Origin: Brevibacillus reuszeri
GTDB taxonomy: Bacteria > Bacillota > Bacilli > Brevibacillales > Brevibacillaceae
Assembly (NCBI RefSeq): GCF_001187725.1
Contig: NZ_LGIQ01000009.1
Location: forward strand, 628,859 to 692,858
Direction: 5' to 3'
DNA length: 64,000 nucleotides
Part shown: positions 26,689-35,622 of the stretch, in pieces
How the letters are laid out: each line of letters begins with the position of its first letter
Position numbering within the stretch: position 1 is the stretch's first letter
Program-made: the position numbers and the translations under genes
Notes under the pieces: generated by a model
Databases searched by the model: none
Told to the model about the DNA's origin: nothing
The model's input: the letters and a program-made list of their open reading frames with translations, nothing else

Positions 26689-28197
26689 GTGAGTAGATTG
26701 AACGGAGAAAAACCGCAATTCCGTACAGTAAGAGCATCCAAACCAATGCTTTTTATACAAACGATAAAAACTGGGAGTGCCAAGAAAAGATTTGCCGTTT
26801 CGCAAAATGCCAAGAGACAAACGCCAGGGATACTGAGACATGGCCGAGAACCGGAGCTTACCGGACGTATCGTATTGCCTGGAAATCCTCAATACAACCA
26901 TGCTCGTAAAGATTTCAATCTCGTCTTCAACAAATTCCCGCGGGTAATCGTCTTCGCCAAGAAAACACAAGATGTCGTGAATGCAGTACGCTGGGCACGC
27001 CATCATAAAGTTCCGATTCGCATGCGATCTGGACGACACAGTTACGAGGGTTTATCTATAGTTGATGACGGGATCGTCATAGACGTCAGTGATATGCATC
27101 AGGTAGATGTTGATCGTAAGCGTGGCACAGCTACTGTTCAAACAGGTATAAAGGGAGGCGCTTTGAATAGGGCCCTCTGGAAAGAAAGGTTGGTAGTGCC
27201 AGTCGGGGTGTGTCCTACTACGGGTATTGCTGGCGTTACTCTTGGAGGAGGCCACAGTATTCTTTCTCGACCATATGGGTTGACTATCGACCATTTGCTC
27301 GAATTAGAGATGGTTGACGCCAACGGTCTCATACTTCATGCCAGCGCTAACCGCAATCCTGACTTATTCTGGGCTTCGCGTGGAGGTGGCGGCGGCAATT
27401 TTGGCATTTGTACGACATTCCGCTTTCGTACTCATCCCATTGAGACGGTGGGCTTTGCTGAGATCAGCTGGGAACTGCGTGATCTTGAACCGGTGATGAG
27501 AGCATGGCAAAATTACACGGCTCCTGGCTCTAATGAAAAGCTTACTCCCACGCTCGGAATAGCCACCGGATTGCAAAGATCGAATTCCTCAGAGAGCTTT
27601 CCGATACTGATGCAAGGGGTTTTCCTCGGCTCCGCAAAAAAGCTTCGCCAGTTGTTACAGCCATTGCTTCGAGCTGGTACGCCAAGAAAGGTTGTCATTG
27701 AAGAGATACCTTGGATCGAATCTGTGGACCGAGTAGCAGCCACGACCCCAACCTCTCCCTTGCCATTTAAAAGTGTAGGACCAAATGTCTTTCATCGGAT
27801 ACCTGATAAGGGGATTTCCATTATTCGTCGTTTTGTCGAATCACCCCCTACCTACTCCGCCACTATCTTTCTCCATGGGCTTGGAGGTGCTGTTGCCAAA
27901 GTGCCTAATCGCGCAACGGCTTACTACTATCGTAAAGCGCAGTATACGATGACACCTTTGGCAACCTGGCGCACGAAGGCTGGGGCTAAACGGGGAACTC
28001 TCTGGGTAGAGAACTTTCGCCGGGCTATGTTACCCTTTACCCGGGGCATTTACGTGAATGCGCCAGATCTTTCAATAAAGAACTGGCCAAGTGCTTATTA
28101 CGGCAGTAACTTTGAGCGACTGACCCGCGTCAAGGCAGCCTATGACCCGAACAATCTCTTTACGTTCCCTCAAAGCATTCCTCCTGCCCGTCTATAG
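26689..28197 (+). CDS. FAD-linked oxidase, berberine-bridge-enzyme-like
   Basis: A flavoenzyme of about 502 residues or less. The PCMH-type FAD domain contains RSGRHSYEG, whose histidine is the usual 8α covalent FAD attachment site. GVCPTTGIAGVTLGGGHS places a cysteine at the second (6-S-cysteinyl) site, so FAD may be bicovalent. The C-terminal BBE motif reads YYGSNFERLTRVKAAYDPNN followed by LF. It oxidises an alcohol, sugar or phenolic substrate with O2; the substrate is unknown. The start is uncertain: GTG 26689 is the longest, and homologous sequence appears to begin only near LTGRIVLPGNP (about residue 57). It is divergent from the MoxR operon. Confidence 0.85.
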   Translation: MSRLNGEKPQFRTVRASKPMLFIQTIKTGSAKKRFAVSQNAKRQTPGILRHGREPELTGRIVLPGNPQYNHARKDFNLVFNKFPRVIVFAKKTQDVVNAVRWARHHKVPIRMRSGRHSYEGLSIVDDGIVIDVSDMHQVDVDRKRGTATVQTGIKGGALNRALWKERLVVPVGVCPTTGIAGVTLGGGHSILSRPYGLTIDHLLELEMVDANGLILHASANRNPDLFWASRGGGGGNFGICTTFRFRTHPIETVGFAEISWELRDLEPVMRAWQNYTAPGSNEKLTPTLGIATGLQRSNSSESFPILMQGVFLGSAKKLRQLLQPLLRAGTPRKVVIEEIPWIESVDRVAATTPTSPLPFKSVGPNVFHRIPDKGISIIRRFVESPPTYSATIFLHGLGGAVAKVPNRATAYYYRKAQYTMTPLATWRTKAGAKRGTLWVENFRRAMLPFTRGIYVNAPDLSIKNWPSAYYGSNFERLTRVKAAYDPNNLFTFPQSIPPARL

Positions 28198-28302
28198 ATT
28201 CTACGATAGGAATCTAAGGGAACTGACCGTACTCCATGCCAACTGCGAAATCGAAGGTATACTATATCCGGCGTATAATCTATGAAAAAACGATAAAATG
28301 AG

Positions 28303-28330
28303 AAAAAGCTCGTTATTTAGCGAGCTTTTT
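28303..28330. terminator. Bidirectional terminator between convergent genes
   Basis: AAAAAGCTCG and CGAGCTTTTT form a perfect 10-bp stem with an 8-base loop. The flanking A- and T-runs serve both strands. Confidence 0.9.
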
Positions 28331-28355
28331 CTACTTGCTATATCCTATTTGATCG

Positions 28356-29336
28356 TTAATCAACGGATAAGATGATCTTTCCACGGGCTTTCTTCTCGAT
28401 GATTTGTTCATGAGCTTTATTGGCATCCTCAAGCGGCAATACTTCTCCGATCTCCGGATGTAAAAGACCGGATTGCAGGAAAGCTTCAACAGCATGCAAA
28501 CTCTCCTCGTACTCAGCGGGTAGCACATTCCAAAGAGCTAGTCCTAAAATATCCGCTTCTTTCATCATCGCCAGTCGCGGGTTGATTTCAATGCTACCAC
28601 GGTTACCAACTACGACGATACGGCCATAAGGTGCGATTATCTTTAGATCCGTCTCCAAATTCACATTTGCCAGAAACTCGATGATCACATCGGGTCCTCG
28701 CTCATGTATCAAAGACATGATTTTATCGATTGAAGCTTCTGTAATGTGATCGAGTACATGTGTGGCTCCTGAAGCTTTCACCAAAGATTTTCCCTCTTCT
28801 GTACTTGCCGTTCCTATCACCGTTGCTCCCAAGCCTTTAGCCATTTGCACGGCCAACAAACCAACACCACCGCTTGCCCCGTGTATCAAAACGGTCTCAC
28901 CTGGCTTCATTTTTGCCCTGTGAAACAAAGCCCGATAAGCAGTAAGTGCCGGAATGCCAAGAGACGCACCTTTCTCAAACGAAATAGATTCCGGCAAGCG
29001 ATGGACCGCTGTTTCATCACAGACTACTTTTTGCGCATACGTACCGGTATTTCGCTTAGCTAGAAGGGCAGCTACGAAAACGCGATCTCCCACATGGAGA
29101 TGCGTTACTCCCTCCCCTATTGCATCCACCACTCCCGCTCCATCGAAACCAGGCGTGTATGGCAGCTCTGGAATATAAAAGGAGTACGTGCCTGTACGAA
29201 TGTAGGTTTCATTCGGGTTCACACCTGCAGCAAACAGTCGTACACGAACTTCATTAGGGGCCGGGGTCGGCTCAGCTACTTCAGCGCATTGCAAGACTTC
29301 TGGTCCACCAAACTCTATGATTTGAATCGCTTTCAA
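28356..29336 (-). CDS. NADPH:quinone oxidoreductase / zinc-independent alcohol dehydrogenase family
   Basis: A medium-chain dehydrogenase of about 326 residues. The GroES-like part holds AAGVNPNETYIRTG; the cofactor loop is VLIHGASGGVGLLAVQMA. The zinc-ligand cysteines of alcohol dehydrogenases are absent, so it is a QOR/ζ-crystallin-type reductase. The start is set at TTG 29336 (LKAIQIIEFGG, read as Met) because GGAGG lies 7 bases before it and quinone reductases start with MKAI. The ATG at 29387 is also in frame but lacks such a site. It faces the upstream flavoenzyme gene and shares the bidirectional terminator. Confidence 0.85.
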   Translation of the reverse strand: MKAIQIIEFGGPEVLQCAEVAEPTPAPNEVRVRLFAAGVNPNETYIRTGTYSFYIPELPYTPGFDGAGVVDAIGEGVTHLHVGDRVFVAALLAKRNTGTYAQKVVCDETAVHRLPESISFEKGASLGIPALTAYRALFHRAKMKPGETVLIHGASGGVGLLAVQMAKGLGATVIGTASTEEGKSLVKASGATHVLDHITEASIDKIMSLIHERGPDVIIEFLANVNLETDLKIIAPYGRIVVVGNRGSIEINPRLAMMKEADILGLALWNVLPAEYEESLHAVEAFLQSGLLHPEIGEVLPLEDANKAHEQIIEKKARGKIILSVD

Positions 29337-29469
29337 CTTTATTCCTCCCATTTTATAAGAGAATATACAACGATCACTTCTTAGCAAATGGCTTCTCTTC
29401 CCATTTAATTACACGTGAATGGCTATTTCAAGTACTTCTGCTTTTATCAGTTTCTATAGATGTAAAAAA

Positions 29470-29498
29470 ACCACCACGCGATGTGCAAACGTGGTGGT
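29470..29498 (-). terminator. Rho-independent terminator after the YczE-type pseudogene
   Basis: ACCACCACG and CGTGGTGGT form a perfect 9-bp stem, with TTTTTTTAC following on the minus strand. It lies 12 bases past the pseudogene stop. Confidence 0.85.
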
Positions 29499-29509
29499 CA
29501 TACAGAAAT

Positions 29510-30033
29510 CTATTCAGCTAGATTGGTCACCGCTTCTTTTCCAAACGGCTTTGCCATCATTCGTTCCCACAACGGGATAAACTGCTTGATTAACGGTCCA
29601 ATCGCCAAAGCAGTCACCAGTGTCCCCACCGATACTGGGCCACCGAGTAAAAAGCCGAACAATGTAACTGTGCATTCAATTCCGATCCTGACTTTGCCAA
29701 TTCCCCAGCCCATTCGTTCATGCAGAGCCAGCTAAAGCTGTCACGCGGTCCTGCCCCTAGTCGTGGCGATATGTACATCCCTGTACCGAAAGTATAGATG
29801 AGCAGCCCGGCAGCGAACAGTACGCCTCGTACAATGACTGTCTCCCCGATGGGAACCCATTTCAGCCACATGAATAAATCGATAAACACCCAAAGAAGAT
29901 CATGTTCAAAAACATACGCACAGTAGGCTTTATTCTACCAATGACGTAGGGTGCGAGTATAATAATTGCACCCATGATTTGTGACCACATACCGATAGTC
30001 AAGCCGAACGTCTTTTGCAACCCTCATGGGGGC
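29510..30033 (-). pseudogene. Decayed YczE/YitT-like membrane protein gene
   Basis: Minus-strand segments in different frames join into one YczE-like membrane protein: HEG | LQKTFGLTIGMWSQIMGAII ... MFLNMIFFG | VFIDLFMWLKWVPIGETVIV ... YISPRLGAGPRDSFSWLCMN | MGWGIGKVRIGIE ... up to LAE. That needs at least three frame changes (near 30016, 29895 and 29710), and the first ~40 residues are missing. Because there are several lesions plus a 5' loss, this is a real pseudogene and not one sequencing error. Its terminator remains intact. Confidence 0.8.
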
Positions 30034-30097
30034 GTTCACCCCCCTAATTCATTGCCCGTTTCAAGTTCAAAATGGGGGAAATTGAGCGAGGTTGAAC

Positions 30098-31414
30098 TCA
30101 AAAAAGACCGCTTACGACTTCCCAAATGGAACGGAACAGCAGTCGAACCCAACCTGCCTTTTCCACCTCATCCGCAGCAACCATGTTAACCGTTTTCTCT
30201 TGGATCATATCCTTTCCTTCAATTTGGTACGTGTACGTAATGGTTCCAGCTTTTGCTCCTGCGGCAAAAGGGGCAGTGAGCTCTTGTGGCACAAAATTAG
30301 TCTGATAGGACAGCTGTGAAGCATCTGAGCCTTTTGGAACAAGAAAAGAAACGGCTTGCTCAGTCAGCACGGGAACCTCTGTTTTTGTACCCGATTTGAC
30401 TAGAACCATTTCCATGCCTTTTGGCGTACTCTTAGCAGCTACCACTTGCTTGAGCTCAAAGTGATCGAAGCCATAGTCCAACACTTTCTTCGTCTCCGTA
30501 AATCGTTTTGACATCGATTTTGTTCCCATCACAACACTGATCAAGCGCATTCCATCACGCTCTGCGGTACTTGCAAAGCAATACCCGGCACTGTCAGTAA
30601 AGCCTGTCTTCAACCCGTCTAGTCCTTCATATGCGTATTTCTTATATTGGCTATCTTTATTGGATTCCAGCATCCAATTCGTGTTGACGAAAGGCTCTCT
30701 GTCTGTTGCGCGAAACTGATAGGATGGCATACTCGTTACCTCTAACATCTCAGGATGATCCTGAAAAATCGATTTCACCAGTGTTGCGACGTCCATTGCG
30801 GACATCACGTTTTCCCCCTGTTCCTGAGGTCGAAATGGTAGGGGCATATCTGTACGGTCAAGTCCAGATACATTGATGTAGTAAGATTTTTCCATTCCCA
30901 GCCGCTTGGCTTCCTCGTTCATTTCTGTTACGAATTGCTGCTCAGAGCCTGATACGTATTCCGCAAGGGCAACGGCAGCGTCATTTGCGGAATGAACGAG
31001 CATGACAGTAAATAGCTCCTGTACCGTATGTGTTTCCCCAAGTGCGAGGTAAGCGCGAGACCCAATCGTTTGTGAAGCATTCTCCTTGACTGTTACAACA
31101 TCGTTCCAAGAAATCGCACCTTTTTTGACTTTATCCGCGATAATATATCCGGTCATCATTTTCGTCATGCTTGCTGGAGCATACGCTTGGTCTGCATTTA
31201 TGGACAATAAGACCTGGCCGGTTACCGGTTCCACAAGCACCGCCGATCTGAGTTCCAGATTCACTGATTGAATTGATGGTATCTTGGCTGCTTCCGCAAA
31301 AGCAGAAACGGGAATGACAAAAAGGCAAAGCAAAATCATGAAGCTGATGAAATAGTCTCTACCTTTTGCGTATTTTCTCTTAAACGTTTTGCTGCCTTCT
31401 TTGTTTTCTCTCAA
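30098..31414 (-). CDS. D-alanyl-D-alanine carboxypeptidase (DacA/DacF type PBP)
   Basis: A 438-residue secreted, membrane-anchored low-molecular-mass PBP. The signal peptide ends around SAFAEA. Active-site motifs are SMTK (SxxK), SAN (SxN) and KTGFTDSAG (KTG). A PBP5-like C-terminal β domain follows. A C-terminal amphipathic/hydrophobic helix (GWVRLLFRSIWEVVSGLF) anchors it to the outer face of the membrane. It trims the terminal D-Ala from peptidoglycan pentapeptides. The start codon is TTG, with GAGGAG 7-10 bases before it. It appears monocistronic. Confidence 0.92.
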   Translation of the reverse strand: MRENKEGSKTFKRKYAKGRDYFISFMILLCLFVIPVSAFAEAAKIPSIQSVNLELRSAVLVEPVTGQVLLSINADQAYAPASMTKMMTGYIIADKVKKGAISWNDVVTVKENASQTIGSRAYLALGETHTVQELFTVMLVHSANDAAVALAEYVSGSEQQFVTEMNEEAKRLGMEKSYYINVSGLDRTDMPLPFRPQEQGENVMSAMDVATLVKSIFQDHPEMLEVTSMPSYQFRATDREPFVNTNWMLESNKDSQYKKYAYEGLDGLKTGFTDSAGYCFASTAERDGMRLISVVMGTKSMSKRFTETKKVLDYGFDHFELKQVVAAKSTPKGMEMVLVKSGTKTEVPVLTEQAVSFLVPKGSDASQLSYQTNFVPQELTAPFAAGAKAGTITYTYQIEGKDMIQEKTVNMVAADEVEKAGWVRLLFRSIWEVVSGLF

Positions 31415-31499
31415 TTTACTCTCTCCTCTACCCTTCAGAATGCCTTTGTCGTTTGTCTAATCTTTCAGTCCGGCAACTGAGTGACCCGAAATATTAATA

Positions 31500-31539
31500 A
31501 TACCCCTTTTCTCTCCATGCTGGAAAGTCAAAGGGGTAT
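31500..31539 (-). terminator. Rho-independent terminator of the reductase gene
   Basis: ATACCCCTTT and AAAGGGGTAT form a 10-bp stem. On the minus strand TATTATTAAT follows. It starts about 8 bases after the stop at 31547. Confidence 0.75.
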
Positions 31540-31546
31540 CTTGTCA

Positions 31547-32464
31547 TCAATCGTTTTGCTTCCAAACCTCTGCATTCAACTCATTGTTTATACCCGCAGC
31601 GACGATTGCGCCCATTGAGGCAGCGGCAATAGCCTGGTGCATTCGCGTTGTTGCGTCTCCTGCACTATAGACTCCTTGCACGCTTGTTTTTCCAAAGTCG
31701 TCAACGACTACCATTCCCGTTTCTGTGATGTGGCATCCGATATCTCGCGGCAAATCCGATCCGGTAACCAGCTCGGGTTTGAAAAAGATCCCTCGGCATG
31801 GAATGATCGTTCCGTCCTCGAGAACCACTTGCTGTACGATGCCTTCATGTGACTCGATCGACTGAATCGGTGAATCAAAAACGGGTACTTGATGCCGCTG
31901 TAGTTCTTCTCGCTGAGCATCTGTCAGCTCATCTGGGCCATTTGTGCAGATCGTAAAGCGATTTGACCAACCGGATATCACGGGAGCGAAATGCATGACC
32001 TCTGCTCCTTTGTTGATAATGACTAGCTGCTCGTCTCTTAACTCCCAGCCATCGCAATACGGGCAAACGAAGGCACTTTTCCCATATACCGCATGTAGTC
32101 CAGGTATATCCAGCGGCTGATCCTTCATTCCAACTGCGAACAGCACCTTTTTGCCGGAAAACGAATTCCCTTTTTCAGTCGTAATTTCAAAATGACCATC
32201 TGTTCCTTGAATCGACACAGCTGTGTCTGCTTCAAAAGACACGGAGGGATAAACGCTGATCTCTTCCTTCGCAATTCGCCTGAATTCAGCAGGACTTATT
32301 CCGTCACGTGTAAGAAACCCATGTGTCTTGTGAGTCACGGCGTTGCGCGGACGACCTTCATCAATCACCATCACTTTTTTCCTCGCCCGTCCAAGCACAA
32401 GTGCAGCATTCAATCCTGCGGGGCCACTACCAATAATCATCACATCAAAGAATTGTTTTTTCAT
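31547..32464 (-). CDS. Thioredoxin-reductase-like NAD(P)/FAD oxidoreductase with CxxC
   Basis: A 305-residue flavoprotein. The FAD motif is IIGSGPAGLNAALVLG. The redox pair is in CPYCDGWEL, and the C-terminal FAD loop is GVYSAGDATT. The CPYCDGWE pattern and the position of the NADPH loop fit the TrxB-like group that includes small-molecule dithiol oxidases better than classical thioredoxin reductase (CATC). The natural substrate is unknown. It lies 56 bases after the Rrf2 gene, and a copy of the putative Rrf2 operator lies in that gap. Confidence 0.87.
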   Translation of the reverse strand: MKKQFFDVMIIGSGPAGLNAALVLGRARKKVMVIDEGRPRNAVTHKTHGFLTRDGISPAEFRRIAKEEISVYPSVSFEADTAVSIQGTDGHFEITTEKGNSFSGKKVLFAVGMKDQPLDIPGLHAVYGKSAFVCPYCDGWELRDEQLVIINKGAEVMHFAPVISGWSNRFTICTNGPDELTDAQREELQRHQVPVFDSPIQSIESHEGIVQQVVLEDGTIIPCRGIFFKPELVTGSDLPRDIGCHITETGMVVVDDFGKTSVQGVYSAGDATTRMHQAIAAASMGAIVAAGINNELNAEVWKQND

Positions 32465-32483
32465 CCTTCAATATACCTCCATA

Positions 32484-32502
32484 GACCTATAATATCCATA
32501 AT
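32484..32502 (-). promoter_or_regulatory. Putative Rrf2 operator, copy 1 (before the reductase gene)
   Basis: The minus strand reads ATTATGGATATTATAGGTC. It matches copy 2 (33043-33061) in 17 of 19 positions and lies 20 bases before the reductase start codon. Confidence 0.65.
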
Positions 32503-32509
32503 TAGAGTA

Positions 32510-32530
32510 CAAGAAGTGAATCACTTCTTG
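32510..32530. repeat. Palindrome over the Rrf2 stop codon
   Basis: CAAGAAGTGA and TCACTTCTTG are perfect reverse complements around a single A. It lies at the end of the Rrf2 gene. No T-run follows in the transcribed (minus) direction, so it is more likely an RNA processing or weak attenuation element than a terminator. Confidence 0.5.
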
Positions 32531-33006
32531 TTTTCTTCTTGGTTACAACGCTTAAAAGCTTCATCCAGTACTGTTTGAATCGTATGTTCCCGCAAGTATT
32601 GGTGCAGATGATACTCCGCGCCCGTCATTATCTTTTCAACCAAGCATTCGCATTTTCCCGCAGATCCCTGATCCTTTTCTGGATTCCCTTCTTCCGTTAA
32701 CAACCGATGCTGCTGTGAACTCGTATTTGAGCATTCGAATAGCCGCTGTCTTCCTTCAATTACTTGAATGACATCGAGAAACGTAATCTGCTCGGCCTCT
32801 CGCGCTAACTCATAACCACCGTTCACCCCAGGCACAGCACGCACGATTCCATCTTGCCTCAGCTTGGACATGATTTTGGATAAATAGCTCTCGGAAACAC
32901 CAAGTGTCGCAGATAATTCCTTGATTCCGACATTGTGTCCGGAACTAGCATTACCCAAATGCAGTAAGGCATGAAGGGCGTAATCTGTACTTTTGGAGAA
33001 CTGCAT
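32521..33006 (-). CDS. Rrf2-family transcriptional regulator
   Basis: A 161-residue winged-helix regulator (YALHALLHLG, then LGVSESYLSKIMSKLRQDGI, then GVNGGYELAR). It carries three cysteines in the effector region (FECSN and GKCECL), the spacing seen in Rrf2 proteins that bind an iron-sulfur cluster or sense thiols. A 19-base motif occurs both before this gene and before the downstream reductase, so autoregulation and control of the reductase are likely. The signal is probably redox- or NO-related but cannot be proven from sequence. Confidence 0.88.
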   Translation of the reverse strand: MQFSKSTDYALHALLHLGNASSGHNVGIKELSATLGVSESYLSKIMSKLRQDGIVRAVPGVNGGYELAREAEQITFLDVIQVIEGRQRLFECSNTSSQQHRLLTEEGNPEKDQGSAGKCECLVEKIMTGAEYHLHQYLREHTIQTVLDEAFKRCNQEENKK

Positions 33007-33042
33007 GCTTTCTCTTCCTTTCTTCCTATCTATTTTATTACG

Positions 33043-33061
33043 GACCTGTAATATCCATGAT
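33043..33061 (-). promoter_or_regulatory. Putative Rrf2 operator, copy 2 (before the rrf2 gene)
   Basis: The minus strand reads ATCATGGATATTACAGGTC, two changes from copy 1. It lies about 37 bases before the Rrf2 start codon. Confidence 0.65.
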
Positions 33062-33181
33062 AATCAATTCGGCTTTTAAGTGCAATGTCAGATTTGATTT
33101 TTCGTTCTGCCTAGAGCAGTCAGTATGTGGCTGAAAAAAAGGAAAGGAGCTGCGCTTAGTTCCTTGCTCACAGAACTGCAC

Positions 33182-33230
33182 AAAAAGCGCCAACAGCTTG
33201 GGATAAAGCTCCCCCAGCATTGACGCTTTT
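33182..33230 (-). terminator. Terminator after blaI
   Basis: On the minus strand AAAAGCGTCAA pairs with TTGGCGCTTTT across a partly structured loop, and TTTTTG closes the T-run. It lies about 20 bases past the blaI stop. Confidence 0.65.
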
Positions 33231-33251
33231 GATACACATATATTCAAGCAC

Positions 33252-33638
33252 TCATTTTTTAGGCTTCTCATTCAAAATTGAACGAAGCTCGTTCATATCC
33301 TCTTCCGTTAACGCTTCCTCTTCAATAAACTGTACCAGCATGGATTTCATCGTTCCTCCATAGATTCGTTTAAGAAAAGTCTGCGCCTCTGCCTTTTGGC
33401 ATTCTTCTTGCGTGTATAACGGATAAAAAGTATACAACTTTTGATTTTGATTTACCCCGACTACCTTCTTTTTCACCAAACGATCCAAAAGCGTACGAAT
33501 GGTTTTCGGCTTCCAATCCATTTTTTCTTGTAAGGAGAGAATGACTTCATTCGCTGTTAGCGGCTTCTTCTCCCAAAGCACGTTCATCACTTCCCACTCT
33601 GCTTCTGAGATACTGGGCACTTCGTTTGACACTCTCAT
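33252..33638 (-). CDS. blaI: BlaI/MecI-family repressor
   Basis: A dimeric winged-helix repressor of about 128 residues. SISEAEWEVMNVLWEKKPLT, TIRTLLDRLVKKKVVG and YTFYPLYTQEE are the BlaI/MecI hallmarks. It is inactivated by proteolysis after BlaR1 senses β-lactam. The ATG at 33638 (MRVSN) follows GAGGGGG closely; GTG 33632 has better spacing. It lies about 100 bases after blaR1 on the same strand. Its predicted operators lie before the PBP gene (38959-38991) and before the β-lactamase gene (36749-36762). Confidence 0.92.
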   Translation of the reverse strand: MRVSNEVPSISEAEWEVMNVLWEKKPLTANEVILSLQEKMDWKPKTIRTLLDRLVKKKVVGVNQNQKLYTFYPLYTQEECQKAEAQTFLKRIYGGTMKSMLVQFIEEEALTEEDMNELRSILNEKPKK

Positions 33639-33741
33639 CCACCCCCTCGATCCTACACTCGTAGTCATTATGCTAGCTTTGCCTTCTCAAGATGTCAATC
33701 TACTTTCCTCACGCAGAAAAGGAAACGCACAGGTGCATCTT

Positions 33742-35523
33742 TTAATAAATGCCTTTGTTCTTTAAGATCGACAGAGCGATTTGTGCGGCTTTACTTCCGT
33801 TGCTATGATCTTCATTTTGTATATTCGTTGCAAAGAAATAGGTGTTCCCTTCTTTCTCTACATATCCAATAAACCAGCCGTTTACTGTTTTATCATTTAC
33901 GGTGCCTGTGCCAGTTTTACCCGAAAGCTTAGCGCCATCCTTTTCTTCTAATTGAATCGTCTCTTTGATCGCTTGGATATTTTTTTCATGAAAGCCCAAT
34001 TGATTGGTATACAGCGATTTGAGAAGCAAAACCTGCTCCACGGGAGAAATCTTAAGTGTTGACTCTATCCAATATTGCCCCAGACCACCAGACAGGTTTT
34101 CGTTTCCATAGCTTAGTTGCTTTAGATAGGTCTGTAAGCTTTTCAGATTCATTTTTTTGTCCAGTTCTTCAAAGTACCAACTCACGGAGCTTTCCATAGC
34201 CGATTTTACATTTTGATTTTTATTCCAGGAAGCGTACGGATACACTTCACCGTTCCATGCGAGGGTGGAATTGTCCTTCGTGATGATCCCGGTCTCAAAA
34301 GCAAATAGGCCGATATAGATCTTGTAAGTGGAATCCGGTGAAACTCTTCTTTCACTGTTCTGTTTGTTATAAATCTGAAAATGATCGGCTTTCATGTCGT
34401 ATAAGACAAAGCTGCCGTCATACCCTTCAAAATAGGAGCTAAGATCCTCATAATCTGTGTTCTCTCTCGAAAATGGATAATAAGCATTTTCGCTGGCGAT
34501 GGCCGCTACGAGTGGAATTTGACTGGCAACGAGTACACCCGCCAGAATAAAAATCGCGATGCTGTTTTTCTTCAGCTGCGTAGACTCCGTTTGAAAGGAT
34601 GCGATCTTTTGAATGCGCTTTTTTAATTGTTCCTTGGAGCTCACCATTTGACTTTCAAAGACTAAATTTCTTTGCCTGGATACTTTGTGTACAAAATGAA
34701 TGATGGTATTTCCGTATTCACGATAGGATTGTTCCTCTAATGCTTTAAGAACATCGCTGTCACAGGAGATTTCACGATCCAATCGCATTTCTCTAAAGGC
34801 AAACCAAACAAGTGGATTAAACCAGTACAGAATTTGAAAAATAACGATCAGGTAATTCGTCATATTGTCTTTATTCTTGTAGTGATTCAGCTCATGAAGC
34901 AAAATGTATTTGATATCATTCATCGTTAGCCATTGTTGAAAGTGAAGCGGAAAGACCACATAAACCTTATGAAGGCCAAACATCATCGGAGTTTTGACAA
35001 ACGGAGACTCCCCTACAACCAAATCCCTTGAGATATGAAGCTGCTGTTTGCATTCTTCAAGCAGTCGTAGAATGTCTTCATTTTTTACAGTGGACATATT
35101 CTTTTGAATCCGCTTGATTCTCATCCAAGCAATAACAGCAGGGATTACGAAAAGAGCAAGGCCACAAATCCAAATAACAGCGATGAGATCATCCAGATAA
35201 GCAGGTGTTGCATGATGGACAGAAACGGAAAAATCACTGATCCAATCTACGTTCCCTCTCGATGGATTTTCTGCCTGAGGAGCAAATACTCCACTTGCCT
35301 GAGAGGAACGGAAGGGTAAAAAAGAAAAGAGGTCGTCGAACATGAAAAAACGAGCGGGTATGAAAGGAATCAATAGTGCTATGAACAACAGGTACCATAA
35401 ATTGTAATGCCACTTTGCAGACAAGTGCTTTCGAAAGAGCTTTTTCATAAGCAAGATGACAGCAATAGTAAAAGAAGACACGATAAAGCCTGAAATTAAC
35501 TGAGTAATGAACATGCTACTCAT
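33742..35523 (-). CDS. blaR1: β-lactam sensor/transducer BlaR1
   Basis: A 593-residue membrane sensor. Membrane segments lie near 10-28, 38-56, 112-134 and 320-342. Between them is the cytosolic zinc protease motif HELNH (210-214). The extracellular C-terminal domain resembles a class D β-lactamase, with the acylated serine in STYK (398-401) and KTG near residue 531. Binding of a β-lactam activates the protease and lifts BlaI repression. It lies 260 bases after the β-lactamase gene and just before blaI. Confidence 0.93.
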   Translation of the reverse strand: MSSMFITQLISGFIVSSFTIAVILLMKKLFRKHLSAKWHYNLWYLLFIALLIPFIPARFFMFDDLFSFLPFRSSQASGVFAPQAENPSRGNVDWISDFSVSVHHATPAYLDDLIAVIWICGLALFVIPAVIAWMRIKRIQKNMSTVKNEDILRLLEECKQQLHISRDLVVGESPFVKTPMMFGLHKVYVVFPLHFQQWLTMNDIKYILLHELNHYKNKDNMTNYLIVIFQILYWFNPLVWFAFREMRLDREISCDSDVLKALEEQSYREYGNTIIHFVHKVSRQRNLVFESQMVSSKEQLKKRIQKIASFQTESTQLKKNSIAIFILAGVLVASQIPLVAAIASENAYYPFSRENTDYEDLSSYFEGYDGSFVLYDMKADHFQIYNKQNSERRVSPDSTYKIYIGLFAFETGIITKDNSTLAWNGEVYPYASWNKNQNVKSAMESSVSWYFEELDKKMNLKSLQTYLKQLSYGNENLSGGLGQYWIESTLKISPVEQVLLLKSLYTNQLGFHEKNIQAIKETIQLEEKDGAKLSGKTGTGTVNDKTVNGWFIGYVEKEGNTYFFATNIQNEDHSNGSKAAQIALSILKNKGIY

Positions 35524-35622
35524 CTCCCTCTTTAAACCAACGGTATCTTCTTTTCCCGATGCTTAGCACCTTGACACTCTTGCCATCTTGTAGGAATCAC
35601 TCATAAGAAAACACTTGAAGGC

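Noticed and set aside
30028..30046. GC-rich hairpin GGGGG...CCCCC
   Set aside because: No T-run on either strand; it lies in the decayed 5' end of the YczE-type pseudogene.
32510..32530. Palindrome at the Rrf2 stop as a terminator
   Set aside because: In the transcribed direction no T-tract follows, and the downstream reductase seems to be cotranscribed. Kept only as a repeat.
33038..33271. 77-codon open frame on the minus strand between blaI and the Rrf2 gene
   Set aside because: It overlaps the blaI stop, its terminator and the Rrf2 operator, has no ribosome binding site and resembles no protein.
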